DNA of 64,000 nt from Lewinellaceae bacterium (GCA_020636215.1 JACJYG010000004.1:434001-498000); one strand, 5' to 3'. Shown: positions 9,028 through 18,929, numbered from the stretch's first letter. Numbers and translations: made by a program. The notes: a model not told the origin generated them from the letters alone.

Positions 9028-9819
9028 TTATAAAGCAATAAGTTTCCTCGTAACTAAAAAGTCCTTTGATTGAATAGTCAACAAATATACTCCCGCTTGG
9101 GAGAAGACGTCCTTCGAAAAATTCAAAGTATTCAGCCCGGCGGAGAAAAAGTCTTGCTCTTCAAACAACAGTGCTCCGTTTGGGCCATTGATGCTAATTC
9201 GGGCAGAAGTTGATCGCAGGAAATCAAGTTGGACCTGCGTTTGCTCCCGAAAAGGATTTGGCGCACAATTGACCGTCACATACTCTGACGCATTTTGCGG
9301 AAGAAGGCCACTAACGCCGTCAATTCTAATATTGCCTTCGTGGAATTCAACAGTCAGGATATTTTCGTCGATATCGGCTACCTCGATGGCAGTGGGAAAA
9401 CCGGCGAAACCAATGGCATACTCGCCACTTTCTTCCTGAATGGCCTTAAACTGCAATGAGAATAGCGTGCTGCTATCCACTAATGCAATGCCTGCTAGTG
9501 AGAAGTCGATCCAGGAAAACCCGAGTGTCCCATTCGCGGGCATTCCGAAATGCTCGAGTGGATAATCTTCAAATGCTGGATTTAGGTTTCCCGTACTTAG
9601 AAATTGAAATGCCGTTGAATCCCAGGTAACACTAAATTGGCACGTTAGGATGTCGGTGAAACCCACACCTTTGATATCAACTGTGAAAACCTGATTTGGC
9701 TGAACAATTTGGTCGGTAGCAAGAATGGAAACCTGCGCTTGGGAAAAGGTAGGAAGGAATAGCCAAAGCGCAACTGACAGAATTACCCTTACAGTTACAT
9801 TGTAAGTGTTTAGTATCAT
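9028..9819 (-). CDS. Small secreted protein: one cohesin-like module plus T9SS type A sorting domain
   Basis: 263 residues. The signal peptide covers about 1-28 (cleavage after FSQAQ). Residues about 29-170 form a single cohesin-like module: VQPNQVFTVDIKGVGFTDI opens it, followed by CQFSVTWDSTAFQF and a final strand before GNIRIDG. Residues about 185-263 are a T9SS type A C-terminal domain with the CAPNPFREQTQVQLDF motif, a glycine-rich turn and a closing GVYLLTI...KLIAL. It lies 45 bases upstream of the giant cohesin/SprB protein on the same strand, so it is probably the first gene of a three-gene operon ending with porP/sprF. It looks like a one-module version of its neighbour, sorted by the other CTD class. 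Function unknown beyond surface attachment. Confidence 0.85.
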   Translation of the reverse strand: MILNTYNVTVRVILSVALWLFLPTFSQAQVSILATDQIVQPNQVFTVDIKGVGFTDILTCQFSVTWDSTAFQFLSTGNLNPAFEDYPLEHFGMPANGTLGFSWIDFSLAGIALVDSSTLFSLQFKAIQEESGEYAIGFAGFPTAIEVADIDENILTVEFHEGNIRIDGVSGLLPQNASEYVTVNCAPNPFREQTQVQLDFLRSTSARISINGPNGALLFEEQDFFSAGLNTLNFSKDVFSQAGVYLLTIQSKDFLVTRKLIAL

Positions 9820-9897
9820 GGGATCATGGGATTAATTCTAATTGGCTGCCAAGGTACCAAAAAAAGTATATAAAGAAAAGACAGCCACTAAAGAATA

Positions 9898-9927
9898 TTT
9901 TTTTGCCCTTATCCAAAGGGCAAAAAA
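9898..9927. terminator. Bidirectional hairpin with A/T tails
   Basis: TTTGCCCTT, a 4-base loop and AAGGGCAAA are flanked by T residues on the left and A residues on the right, giving a terminator shape on either strand. It sits directly behind the longer terminator of the HYR gene. Confidence 0.55.
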
Positions 9928-9961
9928 AAAAATGGAGTGGCTCCAATAAGGAGCCACTCCA
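9922..9961 (-). terminator. Intrinsic terminator of the giant HYR-repeat gene
   Basis: On the minus strand a perfect 12-bp stem (TGGAGTGGCTCC, 9961-9950 with 9944-9933) with a 5-base loop is followed by eleven T residues (9932-9922). It starts 16 bases after the stop codon of the gene at 9977-16741. Confidence 0.85.
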
Positions 9962-9976
9962 ATCAGTATTCTATGA

Positions 9977-12900
9977 TTATTCTACGATAACCATCTTCTT
10001 GGTAGCCGTGAAGTCAGCGGTTTCTACCGTGTAAGCCAATACACCGGTCGGCAGGCCGTTGCTGTTTACAACCACCTGGTTGTACCCTTTAACGCCATCT
10101 ACGCGAACCAGTTTCAGGACTTTACCCGTGATATCGCTGATCGTCAGCGTTGCCTGTGCGTCTGCCGGCAGGTTGAAGCCGATCATCGTCTCACCCTTGA
10201 ATGGGTTCGGCGTGTTCTGATACAGCTCGAAGCCTGCAGAAGCTACTGTGCCGTTGCTGAACTGGATGGCGACATCCATGTACTCGCCAGCACGGTTGTA
10301 CGCTTCTGATTTCACTACGCGGTTGCTTACGCTCAGCAGCTGGCTCAACTGGCCTTCCGCTTTGGCGCGGAATACCAGGCTGAACAGCGGCTGGCCTGCT
10401 TCTACGTTGCCGTTCCAGCTCGTCGCAATTGCGCCTTCGCTCACGCGAGTCAAACCGAAGTTCTCTTCCGTCGCCACGCCACCGATGATGTCCACCAGTT
10501 CCAGGGCTGCGTTGTCGAACATCAGCGTACCCTGGTAGCCATCTACATCGGCGCTGCCGGCTGCAAAGGTTACCGTGTACTCATTGCCTGCATTCACGCT
10601 TGCGTCAGCTACGTTGAATGCAAAGGTGCTTACCATGTTGCGCTCTTCTACAGCCGTGAAGCTGTTCGTCTGAGCGTCCAGGTTCACATCGCCAACTTTA
10701 ACCGCTACGAAGTCAGCATTGCTGATGCCCGTGGCAGGAAGGTTGTTGATATTCACTACTTCCGGGAAGTCTTCGAACCATGGGTTCGACGGGTTCGGGA
10801 AAGCGTAAGCACGCTCTACAAAGCGCCAGCTCGTATTGTTCGTGAATTCCGTATCGATCGACAGGATCAGCTTGCGCAGCTGGATCAGGTCGAGGGTCGT
10901 GATAGACTCGGAGTTGTTTACGTCCGCGGCGATCATCTTGTACGGGCTGTTCAGCGGCTGCACACCCAGGATGTGCTTGCTGATCAGTACCAGGTCGAAG
11001 GTCGATACCCCGTTCAGGTAGTCGCCATCGCGCTGCGGCGTCACCGTATAGTCATAGCCTTCCTCTCCGTTGAAGACGTACGAGCCAGTGGCCGTCGTCA
11101 TCATCGTTGCGGAACCCTGGCCTGACAGGCTTACCTCTACGTTCTCAACTGCATCGTTCACTTCCGTTGCTACGGCGCCAGAGACTGCCAGCAGCGTCGC
11201 GCCACCGCACAGGTCAAACTGGTTGTCCTGTACCAGGATGTAAGTCTCACAGAAGTCGCCGTTGCCAGCGCCATCCCATGCCCAGATCTCTACTACCAGC
11301 GTGCCGGTATCGGCGCACGTCAGCGTCAGGCCCGTTACTGCCGGGTCAACTGGGTCGCCGGAGCGGTTGATCGAGTACTTAACCGGGCCCGTGCAATCCG
11401 TCATCGGGCTAACGATGAAGTCAGATGCCCAGATAGCCATTTGGCCAGTGTCCGGTGTGCCGTCGCCATCGCTGTCAAACGGCATCAACTCGATAGCCAG
11501 GCCGTTGATACAGGTCGGGGCCGGCGGCTTGCAGTCTACTACGCAGAACGGCAGCAGTTCAGCATCAGCATTGCCACAACCATCTTCTACGTGTACTTCG
11601 AATGCATGGCAGCCGATCGGGAAGTTGCCCGTGATCGTGTAGTTCGGGTACGTGCCGCTCAGTGCGCCGGAGTTCGTCAGGTCGGCATCGATCGTGCCGT
11701 CTGCATTGGCATCCAGGAACACCTTGATCGTCAGGTCGTCCGGCGTACAGTTCTCGTCGATCTGGAACGGATACGTTACCAGGCCCGTGCAGTTTACGTT
11801 GTCGTAGCTGCAGAAGTCGTCCGGTTGCGTGTAGAGGATCTTCGGGTCGATGTTGTCGTACACCTTGATGATCTGCAGGTACTGGTAGTAGCCAGGAGTA
11901 GCTTCGTCTACCTTGCGCCAGAAGTCATCGATGCCCCAGCAAATGTTCTGGAACGCCAGCGGTATGTTGTTCGGCTCGGTCTCATCGTTATCGCGGTCGA
12001 TATAAGTATAGCCATTCGGGCGGTGCAGTACCCATACGCACTCATCGCCAGGCTGGTTGTCACAGTCTTCGTCACGGCCTACGATGAATGGGTCGCTTTC
12101 GCCATCGTACTGGCACCAGTTGACCACCTTCCAGGTACGGAAGATCTTGTAGCACTCATCGCCAGAGGCGCTGAAGAACTCATCGTTGCTGCTCACTGCA
12201 AGCAGGTCACAGCCGATCTCTTCGTAAGTTACGCTATCCGGGCTTGGCGTGCCGCAGATCTCAGAAGCGTCAGCCGGGAACTTGATCTCGTAGTTGTGTA
12301 CTTCGTTGATCGTTACCACCTGCTGGCAGAAGTTGTTGCTCTGGTTGCCATGGATGTCCGTCGCACGGAAGCGGCGGATGATGGTGCCAAAGCCACAGTT
12401 CAGGTTCGGCGCCGGCGGCAGTTCCGTTGCCGTTGCTTCACAGTTGTCGTCTGCGCTCGGTGCGCCAAACAAGTCCTGGAGCTGGGCTATGTCCGTCGGG
12501 TCGAAGCTGTACGGCAGGTCGTCACAGTCGATATTCGTATTGTGCGGTGCGTAGCAGTACGGGCGTACTTTCTCTTCCGGCGTTACATACAGCCAGCAGG
12601 TGTTGATGTTGCCAGCTTTGTCAATCACGCGCAGTTCGATCGTTACCTCTACGCCTACGTCGCAGCAGAAGAAGTCTACATACGGGCCCCAGGCCGAGAA
12701 AGCCGTGCCACAAGTGTAGTTGATCGGGTCAAACTTGTTGCGGCGTACCTCGATGCGGTCGATCTCGCAGTTGTCCCAGCTGCCTTCGTCGATATCCTCA
12801 GCGAATACGCGCGCAAAGTCGCCGCCGCCGATGGAGATGTTCAGGTTGTCGTCACAAACCGCTACCGGCTCGATCTTGTCCTTCACAGAGAAGTCACAGT

Positions 12901-15900
12901 AGGTAACCGTCTTGTTGCCACAGGCATCCGTCGTAGTGTAGCGGAAGTAGTGGTTGCCCAGCGGGATACCGCTTACTACGCGCGTCGGGGCATTCCAGGG
13001 GATCGTACGAACCACAACCGTGTCGATGTGCGTGCCAATCAGGATGCCATACTGGTTGTAGTCTTCAACCTCAACTTCTGTCACGATCTCTGACAGTACC
13101 TGCCAGCTAGAGCAGTTGTCCGTTACATCCGGCAGCGGGACTGTGAAGCTCGCCGTGCAGGAGAATGGGCTCGTGGAGTATTCCGGGTCTTGCGGGCCCC
13201 AGCCGTAGTCTACCTGCGGGCAGGTAACAGCCGGCGGAGTATAGTCGCCTACTTTGATCGTCTGTGGGTACGTCAATACTGTCAGGCCAGGGGCGGATGG
13301 GTCGCACCAGTCCAGGATGGACCAGGTACGTACGAACTTGTATGCGCCGTCGCAAACCGTGATCCGCGGGCCGTCTTCGTATGCAGCGCCCAGGTTGCAG
13401 TAGCTGTCATTGATCAGGATGATGCCCTGTGCCGTAGAAATGAACGGCCAGCCCGTTGATTCTGGCGACGGGTTGCCGTTGGGCAGCGTGACGAAGTCTT
13501 CGTCACACTCGATCGGGACTGTGAATGGCGGCAGGTACACGTCGCCCAGCACCAGCTTGCGGATCGTGATCACCTGGTCGCATACCGAGCTGTTGCCCTT
13601 GCTGTCCGTGGCCTTGAAGTGCCGCGTCAGCGTCGTCGGGGCGCAGTCGCCCGGCGTTACATACGTATCCGTGAAGGTTACCGTCGGCACGCCACAGTTG
13701 TCCGTTGCCGTTGGCCGGCCCGTCCATGCCGGGGATGCAGGGTTGTTCAGGATCCAGTTCAGGTCGTCGCAGACCAGGTCAAAGCAGATCGTGCCCAGCT
13801 GTGCGCCTGCATACGGGTTGAACGTCGTCGTCGTCGTTACATCCCAGCTTACCGGGTTGGTCGTCGTCGTGGTCACCCACGTGCCGATCCGCCCGCTGTT
13901 CTGTGAACGGACATATACCGTGTAAGCTCCCGTGATGTTCGCCAGGTCGCTGGTTACAAACAGGTAGTAGTCTTCGTACGGCCGCAGCGGAAGGGTCATC
14001 GCCAGGGATGGCGTGAAAGGCTGTGCGCCCGGAAGGCCGATCACCGGTGGCTGGATCTGTACGCCGGCATCAGCAAAACCGATGATGTTCTCGCATGGGT
14101 TGCCAGCTGTGTAGCTGCCCTGGTACATCGCCAGGTCTGGCTCCCAGCCGCCTTGCGGTACGATATAGAAAGTATAGTAGTCTTCTACGTCAACCTGGAA
14201 GTAGTTCAGGTCGTAGCGGTGTGCGCCACCCGTCGTGCCCAACTGCTGGAAGCAGGAGTAGTTCGCAGGGTTCACCGTCGGGTCAGTCGTCGCCAAAGCG
14301 CCGCTGATCGCCTGCAGTGTTACGTCAACACAGGCCTGGTTCGTGTTCGGCGGGCAATCCAGGATCGGCTTCGTCTTGTCTTCGCCCGTGATGTAACCCC
14401 AGCAGGGTTCCCAGTTGAAGTACGGCCATACCGGGTCGCCGTTCACGACCGTTTGGTAGCTATATTGCAAGTTGCTGATCACTGCCGTGCTCGGGACCGC
14501 AGCGCCGATTGGCAAGAAGTCGTCGTCGTTCACTTCGAACATCAACAGCCAGCCTGCCTGTACATCATCATCGAAGGTGCCTGATGCGGCGTTGGTGACG
14601 TTCACGAGGTTACCGCCATTGAGGTCGAAGAGGAAGAAGTCAAAGTTCGGGTCTGCTCCGTTGTAGTCCCAGCTGAAGCTCAGGTGGCCATCGTTCGGGA
14701 TGATGATAGATGCCAGGGCGTAGTTAGCCGTCAGCGTCTGGATCGTCATCGTAGAGGTAGTGAAAGATACATCTGCGATCGCGCCAGCGCCTCCGTTGCC
14801 GAGGTTCTCGTCAACCGTCCAGTTGGCTTCGGCAAACGGGCCGGTGAAGCCGGTGCTGTTGAAGTTCTGCACCTGCGTGCCGCTCTGGCCCGGGCCAGTC
14901 AGTGTCGGGCCGATGTAGCTTACTTCGTAGATGAACTGGCCACAGCCATCCAGGATGTTGCCGTTCGTCGGGTCGTCGTCGTTGACGATGTTTACGAAGA
15001 AGTCGCTTTCCGTTGCACAGCCGAAGGAGCCTTCCAGCACCATGTCTGCCGTGATCAGACGCTGGCAGTTTGCGTCCAGCGTTACATTGATATCGTCGTT
15101 GCAAGCCAGGTTCGTCGGCGGGGCCGGGTCCTGGGTAACCGTGACGAAGAAGTCTTCCTGGCGCAGGTTGCCCGCGGCATCCGTTGCTTCGATCAGGATC
15201 TGGTATACGCCTGGGCCAGCAACCAAAATGTAGGTATCGCCACCCGGGCTCGGGATGATGAATGCGCCAAGAGCGCCCGGAGCAACCGTTACCACCGGCG
15301 TAACATCGCCGCTGCAGTTGTCCGTTGCCGTTACTTCAAAGAAAACAAAGGCTGGGTCCGTTTCACAGGGGTCCAACTCGACGTTGATGTCCTGTGCCGG
15401 GTATACGATGACCGGAGCCCAGGTGTCGGGCTGTGCTACTACTTGCAGCGTTGCGTCCACCGTGGTGTTCAGCATATCGCCATCCGTGTAGGAAGCCGTG
15501 ATCACTGCACCGTCAGAGGCTGCCGTGATCGGCGTTTCGAACTGGAAGTAGCCGTCGGCCGGGTTGGAAGAAACCGGAACGATCGGTGCGCCGTTCAACT
15601 GGAAAGTTGCGCCGTTGATCGCAGCGTCGCACTCGTCCGTGATCGTCACTGCCCAGCGAGCCACCATGGAGTTGGTGCACTGTGGCAAAGTGAAAGTCAG
15701 GTTGCCTGGCATGATTACATCCGGCGGCTGAGGGGCATCCTGCTCAACTGTGAGCAGTGCGTCTACCGTAGTAGCCGGAGCTACGCCATTGTCGTAGGTA
15801 ACAAAAAACAGGTAAGTGTTCGGCACCAGGTTGCCGGTGTACTCGAAGTAGGCATAGCCGTCTTCGGTGTCCACATAGGTCAGCGCCAGGCCGGCGCCGG

Positions 15901-16741
15901 TGGCGCTCAGGCGGGCAGCGAAAGCACCACCCAGAGAGTTGTCCGTAGCAGCGGTGATATCACAGTCGATCACCGTCCCGGAGAAGATCACGAATACGTT
16001 ATCCTCACAAGCAGGGACCGTGAACTGGCCGTTGCCGCTCACGTTGAGCACCGGGCTGTCGTCCGGCTGTACGTTCACCACCACGTTGATCGTGCGGCTG
16101 CTCGTGTTGCCGGAATCATCCACAGCAGTAATAACTACCGTGGTGTTGGCGCCTACCAGCGTGCCGCTGGCCGGGCCCACAACCGTAACAGCCGGCTGTA
16201 CATCACAGTCGTCTACTACAGAATAAGAGTAGTTCAGGGGCACCAGGCCATCCGCATCACAGCCGGGTACTTCCAGCGTGATCGTGCTCGGAGCGTAAAT
16301 CTCCGGTATGCGCACGTCGGTAGCGGTGATCACGAAAGTCTGCTGAACGGTGCCGCTTGGGCCGGTGGAGGTCACCGTCACCGTGTTGGTTCCGATAGCA
16401 GCGTTGATGTACAGGGCGTAAGACACCTGTGTAGCCGTGTTCTGCACCAGCACCAGCGAAACGGAGGGGAAAACCCCCAGGTTCGGGTTGCTAGCAGTAG
16501 CCGTCACGGTGGGGACACCTTGCGGGTCCAATGCAAAAATAGCCCACTGCAGGTTAACCCCACAGTCGCCTTCCGGCGGCGTGAAGTTAAGTGGGGAGGG
16601 CGGCGTGCCGCCGGACGCATCTGTCACAGACAGAAACTGCGCCGAGGCTTGCTGCAATCCTGCCAGTCCGAACACGAGCACCAGGGCGATCGCGCTGAAC
16701 CAACTGGATGGAGAAGCGAAGTTAAGTCTCGTTCTTTCCAT
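9977..16741 (-). CDS. Giant HYR-rich surface protein with dockerin-like and cohesin-like segments and a T9SS type A tail
   Basis: 2254 residues with a signal peptide over about 1-34 (...GLQQASAQ). The first 1800 residues are a series of HYR/Ig-like modules, recognisable by repeated D-x-x-P-P-x-V-x-C-P, T-D-N-C and F-x-A-T-D-x-x-G-N patterns, with many cysteines. A CNA_B-like fold follows (about 1855-1895), then a dockerin type I-like pair of calcium-loop helices: DYLNGVSTFDLVLISKHILG (about 1904) and ADVNNSESITTLDLIQLRKL (about 1935), with a further VGDVN motif. Residues about 2030-2165 form a cohesin-like module, and about 2170-2254 a T9SS type A sorting domain (LYQNTPNPFKGETMIGFNLP). It is monocistronic by spacing, with its own terminator. 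It could be a large surface-layer or biofilm-matrix protein; the dockerin-like part could bind cohesin-like modules of its neighbours, which is inference. Confidence 0.88.
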   Translation of the reverse strand: MERTRLNFASPSSWFSAIALVLVFGLAGLQQASAQFLSVTDASGGTPPSPLNFTPPEGDCGVNLQWAIFALDPQGVPTVTATASNPNLGVFPSVSLVLVQNTATQVSYALYINAAIGTNTVTVTSTGPSGTVQQTFVITATDVRIPEIYAPSTITLEVPGCDADGLVPLNYSYSVVDDCDVQPAVTVVGPASGTLVGANTTVVITAVDDSGNTSSRTINVVVNVQPDDSPVLNVSGNGQFTVPACEDNVFVIFSGTVIDCDITAATDNSLGGAFAARLSATGAGLALTYVDTEDGYAYFEYTGNLVPNTYLFFVTYDNGVAPATTVDALLTVEQDAPQPPDVIMPGNLTFTLPQCTNSMVARWAVTITDECDAAINGATFQLNGAPIVPVSSNPADGYFQFETPITAASDGAVITASYTDGDMLNTTVDATLQVVAQPDTWAPVIVYPAQDINVELDPCETDPAFVFFEVTATDNCSGDVTPVVTVAPGALGAFIIPSPGGDTYILVAGPGVYQILIEATDAAGNLRQEDFFVTVTQDPAPPTNLACNDDINVTLDANCQRLITADMVLEGSFGCATESDFFVNIVNDDDPTNGNILDGCGQFIYEVSYIGPTLTGPGQSGTQVQNFNSTGFTGPFAEANWTVDENLGNGGAGAIADVSFTTSTMTIQTLTANYALASIIIPNDGHLSFSWDYNGADPNFDFFLFDLNGGNLVNVTNAASGTFDDDVQAGWLLMFEVNDDDFLPIGAAVPSTAVISNLQYSYQTVVNGDPVWPYFNWEPCWGYITGEDKTKPILDCPPNTNQACVDVTLQAISGALATTDPTVNPANYSCFQQLGTTGGAHRYDLNYFQVDVEDYYTFYIVPQGGWEPDLAMYQGSYTAGNPCENIIGFADAGVQIQPPVIGLPGAQPFTPSLAMTLPLRPYEDYYLFVTSDLANITGAYTVYVRSQNSGRIGTWVTTTTTNPVSWDVTTTTTFNPYAGAQLGTICFDLVCDDLNWILNNPASPAWTGRPTATDNCGVPTVTFTDTYVTPGDCAPTTLTRHFKATDSKGNSSVCDQVITIRKLVLGDVYLPPFTVPIECDEDFVTLPNGNPSPESTGWPFISTAQGIILINDSYCNLGAAYEDGPRITVCDGAYKFVRTWSILDWCDPSAPGLTVLTYPQTIKVGDYTPPAVTCPQVDYGWGPQDPEYSTSPFSCTASFTVPLPDVTDNCSSWQVLSEIVTEVEVEDYNQYGILIGTHIDTVVVRTIPWNAPTRVVSGIPLGNHYFRYTTTDACGNKTVTYCDFSVKDKIEPVAVCDDNLNISIGGGDFARVFAEDIDEGSWDNCEIDRIEVRRNKFDPINYTCGTAFSAWGPYVDFFCCDVGVEVTIELRVIDKAGNINTCWLYVTPEEKVRPYCYAPHNTNIDCDDLPYSFDPTDIAQLQDLFGAPSADDNCEATATELPPAPNLNCGFGTIIRRFRATDIHGNQSNNFCQQVVTINEVHNYEIKFPADASEICGTPSPDSVTYEEIGCDLLAVSSNDEFFSASGDECYKIFRTWKVVNWCQYDGESDPFIVGRDEDCDNQPGDECVWVLHRPNGYTYIDRDNDETEPNNIPLAFQNICWGIDDFWRKVDEATPGYYQYLQIIKVYDNIDPKILYTQPDDFCSYDNVNCTGLVTYPFQIDENCTPDDLTIKVFLDANADGTIDADLTNSGALSGTYPNYTITGNFPIGCHAFEVHVEDGCGNADAELLPFCVVDCKPPAPTCINGLAIELMPFDSDGDGTPDTGQMAIWASDFIVSPMTDCTGPVKYSINRSGDPVDPAVTGLTLTCADTGTLVVEIWAWDGAGNGDFCETYILVQDNQFDLCGGATLLAVSGAVATEVNDAVENVEVSLSGQGSATMMTTATGSYVFNGEEGYDYTVTPQRDGDYLNGVSTFDLVLISKHILGVQPLNSPYKMIAADVNNSESITTLDLIQLRKLILSIDTEFTNNTSWRFVERAYAFPNPSNPWFEDFPEVVNINNLPATGISNADFVAVKVGDVNLDAQTNSFTAVEERNMVSTFAFNVADASVNAGNEYTVTFAAGSADVDGYQGTLMFDNAALELVDIIGGVATEENFGLTRVSEGAIATSWNGNVEAGQPLFSLVFRAKAEGQLSQLLSVSNRVVKSEAYNRAGEYMDVAIQFSNGTVASAGFELYQNTPNPFKGETMIGFNLPADAQATLTISDITGKVLKLVRVDGVKGYNQVVVNSNGLPTGVLAYTVETADFTATKKMVIVE

Positions 16742-17361
16742 TAGATCACAATTTGTTTTAAAGAATTAGGTAATATAAAAAATTAGGTCAAATCCAAAAT
16801 AGATAAATATGTACTAAAGCTAAAGCGCCAGATAGCGTAACAAAGGGGCGCAAGTAGCTTAATATTCGGGTCGTCGTCGTCTTTATAAATTAGATCTTTT
16901 CCCTCAATGTCAAATAACTACGCCATAACTGTTTTATGGCATTTTTTCATCTGGTGGGGTATGCAGAATGATGCTTACTCTTCCAGCGGTACAAGCGGAA
17001 GAGTAAAGTGTATGGTCAATAGTGTAAGTTCAGCTTTGAATTTGGGAACGATATGCAAAAGGGAAGAATAGAGCTGAGAACCAGCTTAGCAGTGTAAATT
17101 TTTTTGTTCATGGGATATGTTTTGAAATTTCGCATAAAGGCAGCGAATACGTATTGAAAGCACGTACAGTAACGTTCAACTCAACAGTAACTAGGTCGTC
17201 GTGGTAAGAAAATAAAATCATACCAATTTGCAGATAGCACTAAGTATTTCTGAATTTCACTTCAGTAGTAACTGGCACAAATATAAAATAACTTTATAAA
17301 CCACACATACCCTTTAGGAGGTATTTTTAATTTTTTTTCCCAAATCAAAGAGAGAATTGGA
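16742..17361. other. 620-bp AT-rich gap with two hairpins
   Basis: No supported gene. GCCATAA/TTATGGC (16922-16928 and 16934-16940) followed by six T residues makes a plus-strand terminator shape (16922-16947), although no plus-strand gene precedes it. TTACTCTTCC (16975-16984) and GGAAGAGTAA (16997-17006) form a perfect 10-bp inverted repeat. The stretch should also hold the promoter of the giant HYR gene, but I find no exact TAnnTTTG box near its start. Confidence 0.5.
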
Positions 17362-18033
17362 TCAGACCAGGCTGTTATCATAAGCTGTTTTGACCAATCC
17401 GGCGGTATTACTGACGCCCAATTTGCGCATAATATTTTTGCGGTGAACACTCACGGTCTGGTCACTGATGTACAATTCTTTAGCAATCTCTTTGTTGCTC
17501 ATGGCCTGAGTAATGAGGTGAAGTATTTCCAGTTCTCTTTTAGTCAGGCTATGCTTTTTGATAAAGCGGTCGTTATAAATGTACCGTTTCTGCCGGGCTG
17601 GCAGGCCAAGGCCGGCATGGCCATCGCTGATATTCACCCCACTTCCCATAAAAGAGTTCCCTTCCAGGATTGTTTCGATAGCTGTAAAAAGGTCGTCGAG
17701 GCCTTTATCTTTCAGGACATACCCATCGACCCCGGCATGGAAAGCCGCACGAATGATCTTGGGCGAATCATACATCGTCAGCGCCAGGGTAGCTGTTTCC
17801 AGCCGCAAATGCTGCACGTATTGCAGCACTTCCATCCCATCTTTTTCCGGCATATTAAGGTCAAAAATGAGGAGGTGGGCAGGCTGTTTTTTTAACAGGC
17901 GAATGAGTTCAGCACCATCCGAGGCTTCCCCCACGATTTCGAGCGAGTGACTCCGGCAGCGTGGCAGAACCGTTTTCAGGCCTTCCAGGAAAATTTCATG
18001 GTCATCGGCAATAATCGTTTTAATCGTTTGCAT
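17362..18033 (-). CDS. Response regulator, NarL/LuxR type
   Basis: 223 residues. The receiver domain (about 1-125) has the acidic pair D10-D11, the phospho-acceptor D58 in FDLNMPEKDG, T86 and K108 in YVLKDKG. A LuxR-type helix-turn-helix fills about 158-218 (LTKRELEILHLI, then SNKEIAKELYISDQTVSVHR). All residues needed for phosphorylation and DNA binding are present, so it should be an active two-component transcription factor. No histidine kinase lies beside it, so it is an orphan here. Its next gene on this strand is the giant HYR protein, 620 bases away, but nothing in the sequence links the two directly. Targets are unknown. Confidence 0.93.
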   Translation of the reverse strand: MQTIKTIIADDHEIFLEGLKTVLPRCRSHSLEIVGEASDGAELIRLLKKQPAHLLIFDLNMPEKDGMEVLQYVQHLRLETATLALTMYDSPKIIRAAFHAGVDGYVLKDKGLDDLFTAIETILEGNSFMGSGVNISDGHAGLGLPARQKRYIYNDRFIKKHSLTKRELEILHLITQAMSNKEIAKELYISDQTVSVHRKNIMRKLGVSNTAGLVKTAYDNSLV

Positions 18034-18275
18034 GAATGAATGCTGTTTAAATATGTTAATGGGATATAAAATTTACGCTCCGCCAATGGCTTGTTAAAAG
18101 CATTGGAAGTTAAGCCATCCGGCATCCTGATTTAAGGCGCCAGATTAGATAATATTTTTTTTCGCCCTGTCAGGGCGTGCCGAATCTCATGGAAGGGTTT
18201 ATCAAATAACCGGGGAGGGGGTAGGGTGCTGCCGTAGCAAACACAGGTGCAAAGTTAAAAATATTTGCCATATTG

Positions 18276-18929
18276 TCAAGTAACTGCCTTGTCTTCCTCA
18301 ACGGCATATACCAGAACATAATCTTCGATCAAGGAATAGTGGAGCCGGAAATAAGCTTCATAACCATCTTTGAAGATTGCTCCGGTGCACTGCCCGCCCA
18401 GCGGATCGAAGACGAATGGCTGAATATGGATGTTGGCGCAAAAATCGAGTGCCCGGCGGCCATAGGCCTTGTAAAGGGCTTCTTTGGCACCCCAGTAGAC
18501 ATGCATCTGTTCCAACCGGGCGCCTTCCTGCAAACTCGCCAGTTCATCAGGGCGCATATACTTATGCGCCAGGTGGGTGATGCGGGGCACCAGGTTCTGG
18601 ATGTCAATCCCTACCAGGCCAGGCGCAGCGATAGCGGCAGCCATATTCCGCGAATGGCTAATGGAAATGTAATAGGCCGATCCTTCCAGATGAGGTTTGC
18701 CATGTTCATCCTTGAGAAAGGCCCCTCGCTGTTCCCGGCCCGACATGTCGTGGACGAGCTGCCGCACGGCCAGCCATTCCACCCGTCGCCGGCCTTTGAT
18801 CTGCCCAAGTTGTTCCGTTTCGGCAGTGGAAAGGTCAAGCCGGCCCAAAAACCAGTCTTCCGGCTCGTCAATGCGCCAGATCCCGATTTCGCCCTGTGGC
18901 TGAATATGCTCGTGTAAAATTACAGGCAT
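18276..18929 (-). CDS. 4'-phosphopantetheinyl transferase superfamily protein (Sfp-like)
   Basis: 217 residues. It would transfer the phosphopantetheine arm of CoA to a serine of carrier proteins (acyl, peptidyl or aryl carrier). The family signature is present: VGIDIQ with the metal-binding aspartate (about 108), and about 45 residues later WGAKEALYKAYG with the catalytic glutamate and lysine. Length and two-lobed layout match Sfp-type rather than the shorter AcpS-type enzymes. It is transcribed divergently from a WD40 protein, with 72 bases between their starts. No carrier-protein or synthase gene lies nearby, so the substrate cannot be read from context. Confidence 0.9.
   Translation of the reverse strand: MPVILHEHIQPQGEIGIWRIDEPEDWFLGRLDLSTAETEQLGQIKGRRRVEWLAVRQLVHDMSGREQRGAFLKDEHGKPHLEGSAYYISISHSRNMAAAIAAPGLVGIDIQNLVPRITHLAHKYMRPDELASLQEGARLEQMHVYWGAKEALYKAYGRRALDFCANIHIQPFVFDPLGGQCTGAIFKDGYEAYFRLHYSLIEDYVLVYAVEEDKAVT

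Noticed and set aside
14684..16744. A 686-codon open frame on the plus strand, and another of 550 codons at 11441-13093
   Set aside because: Both lie exactly antisense to the HYR-repeat gene, have composition reflecting its codon bias (Arg/Val-rich), and show no domain or signal peptide. The opposite strand has signal peptide, repeats and sorting domain.
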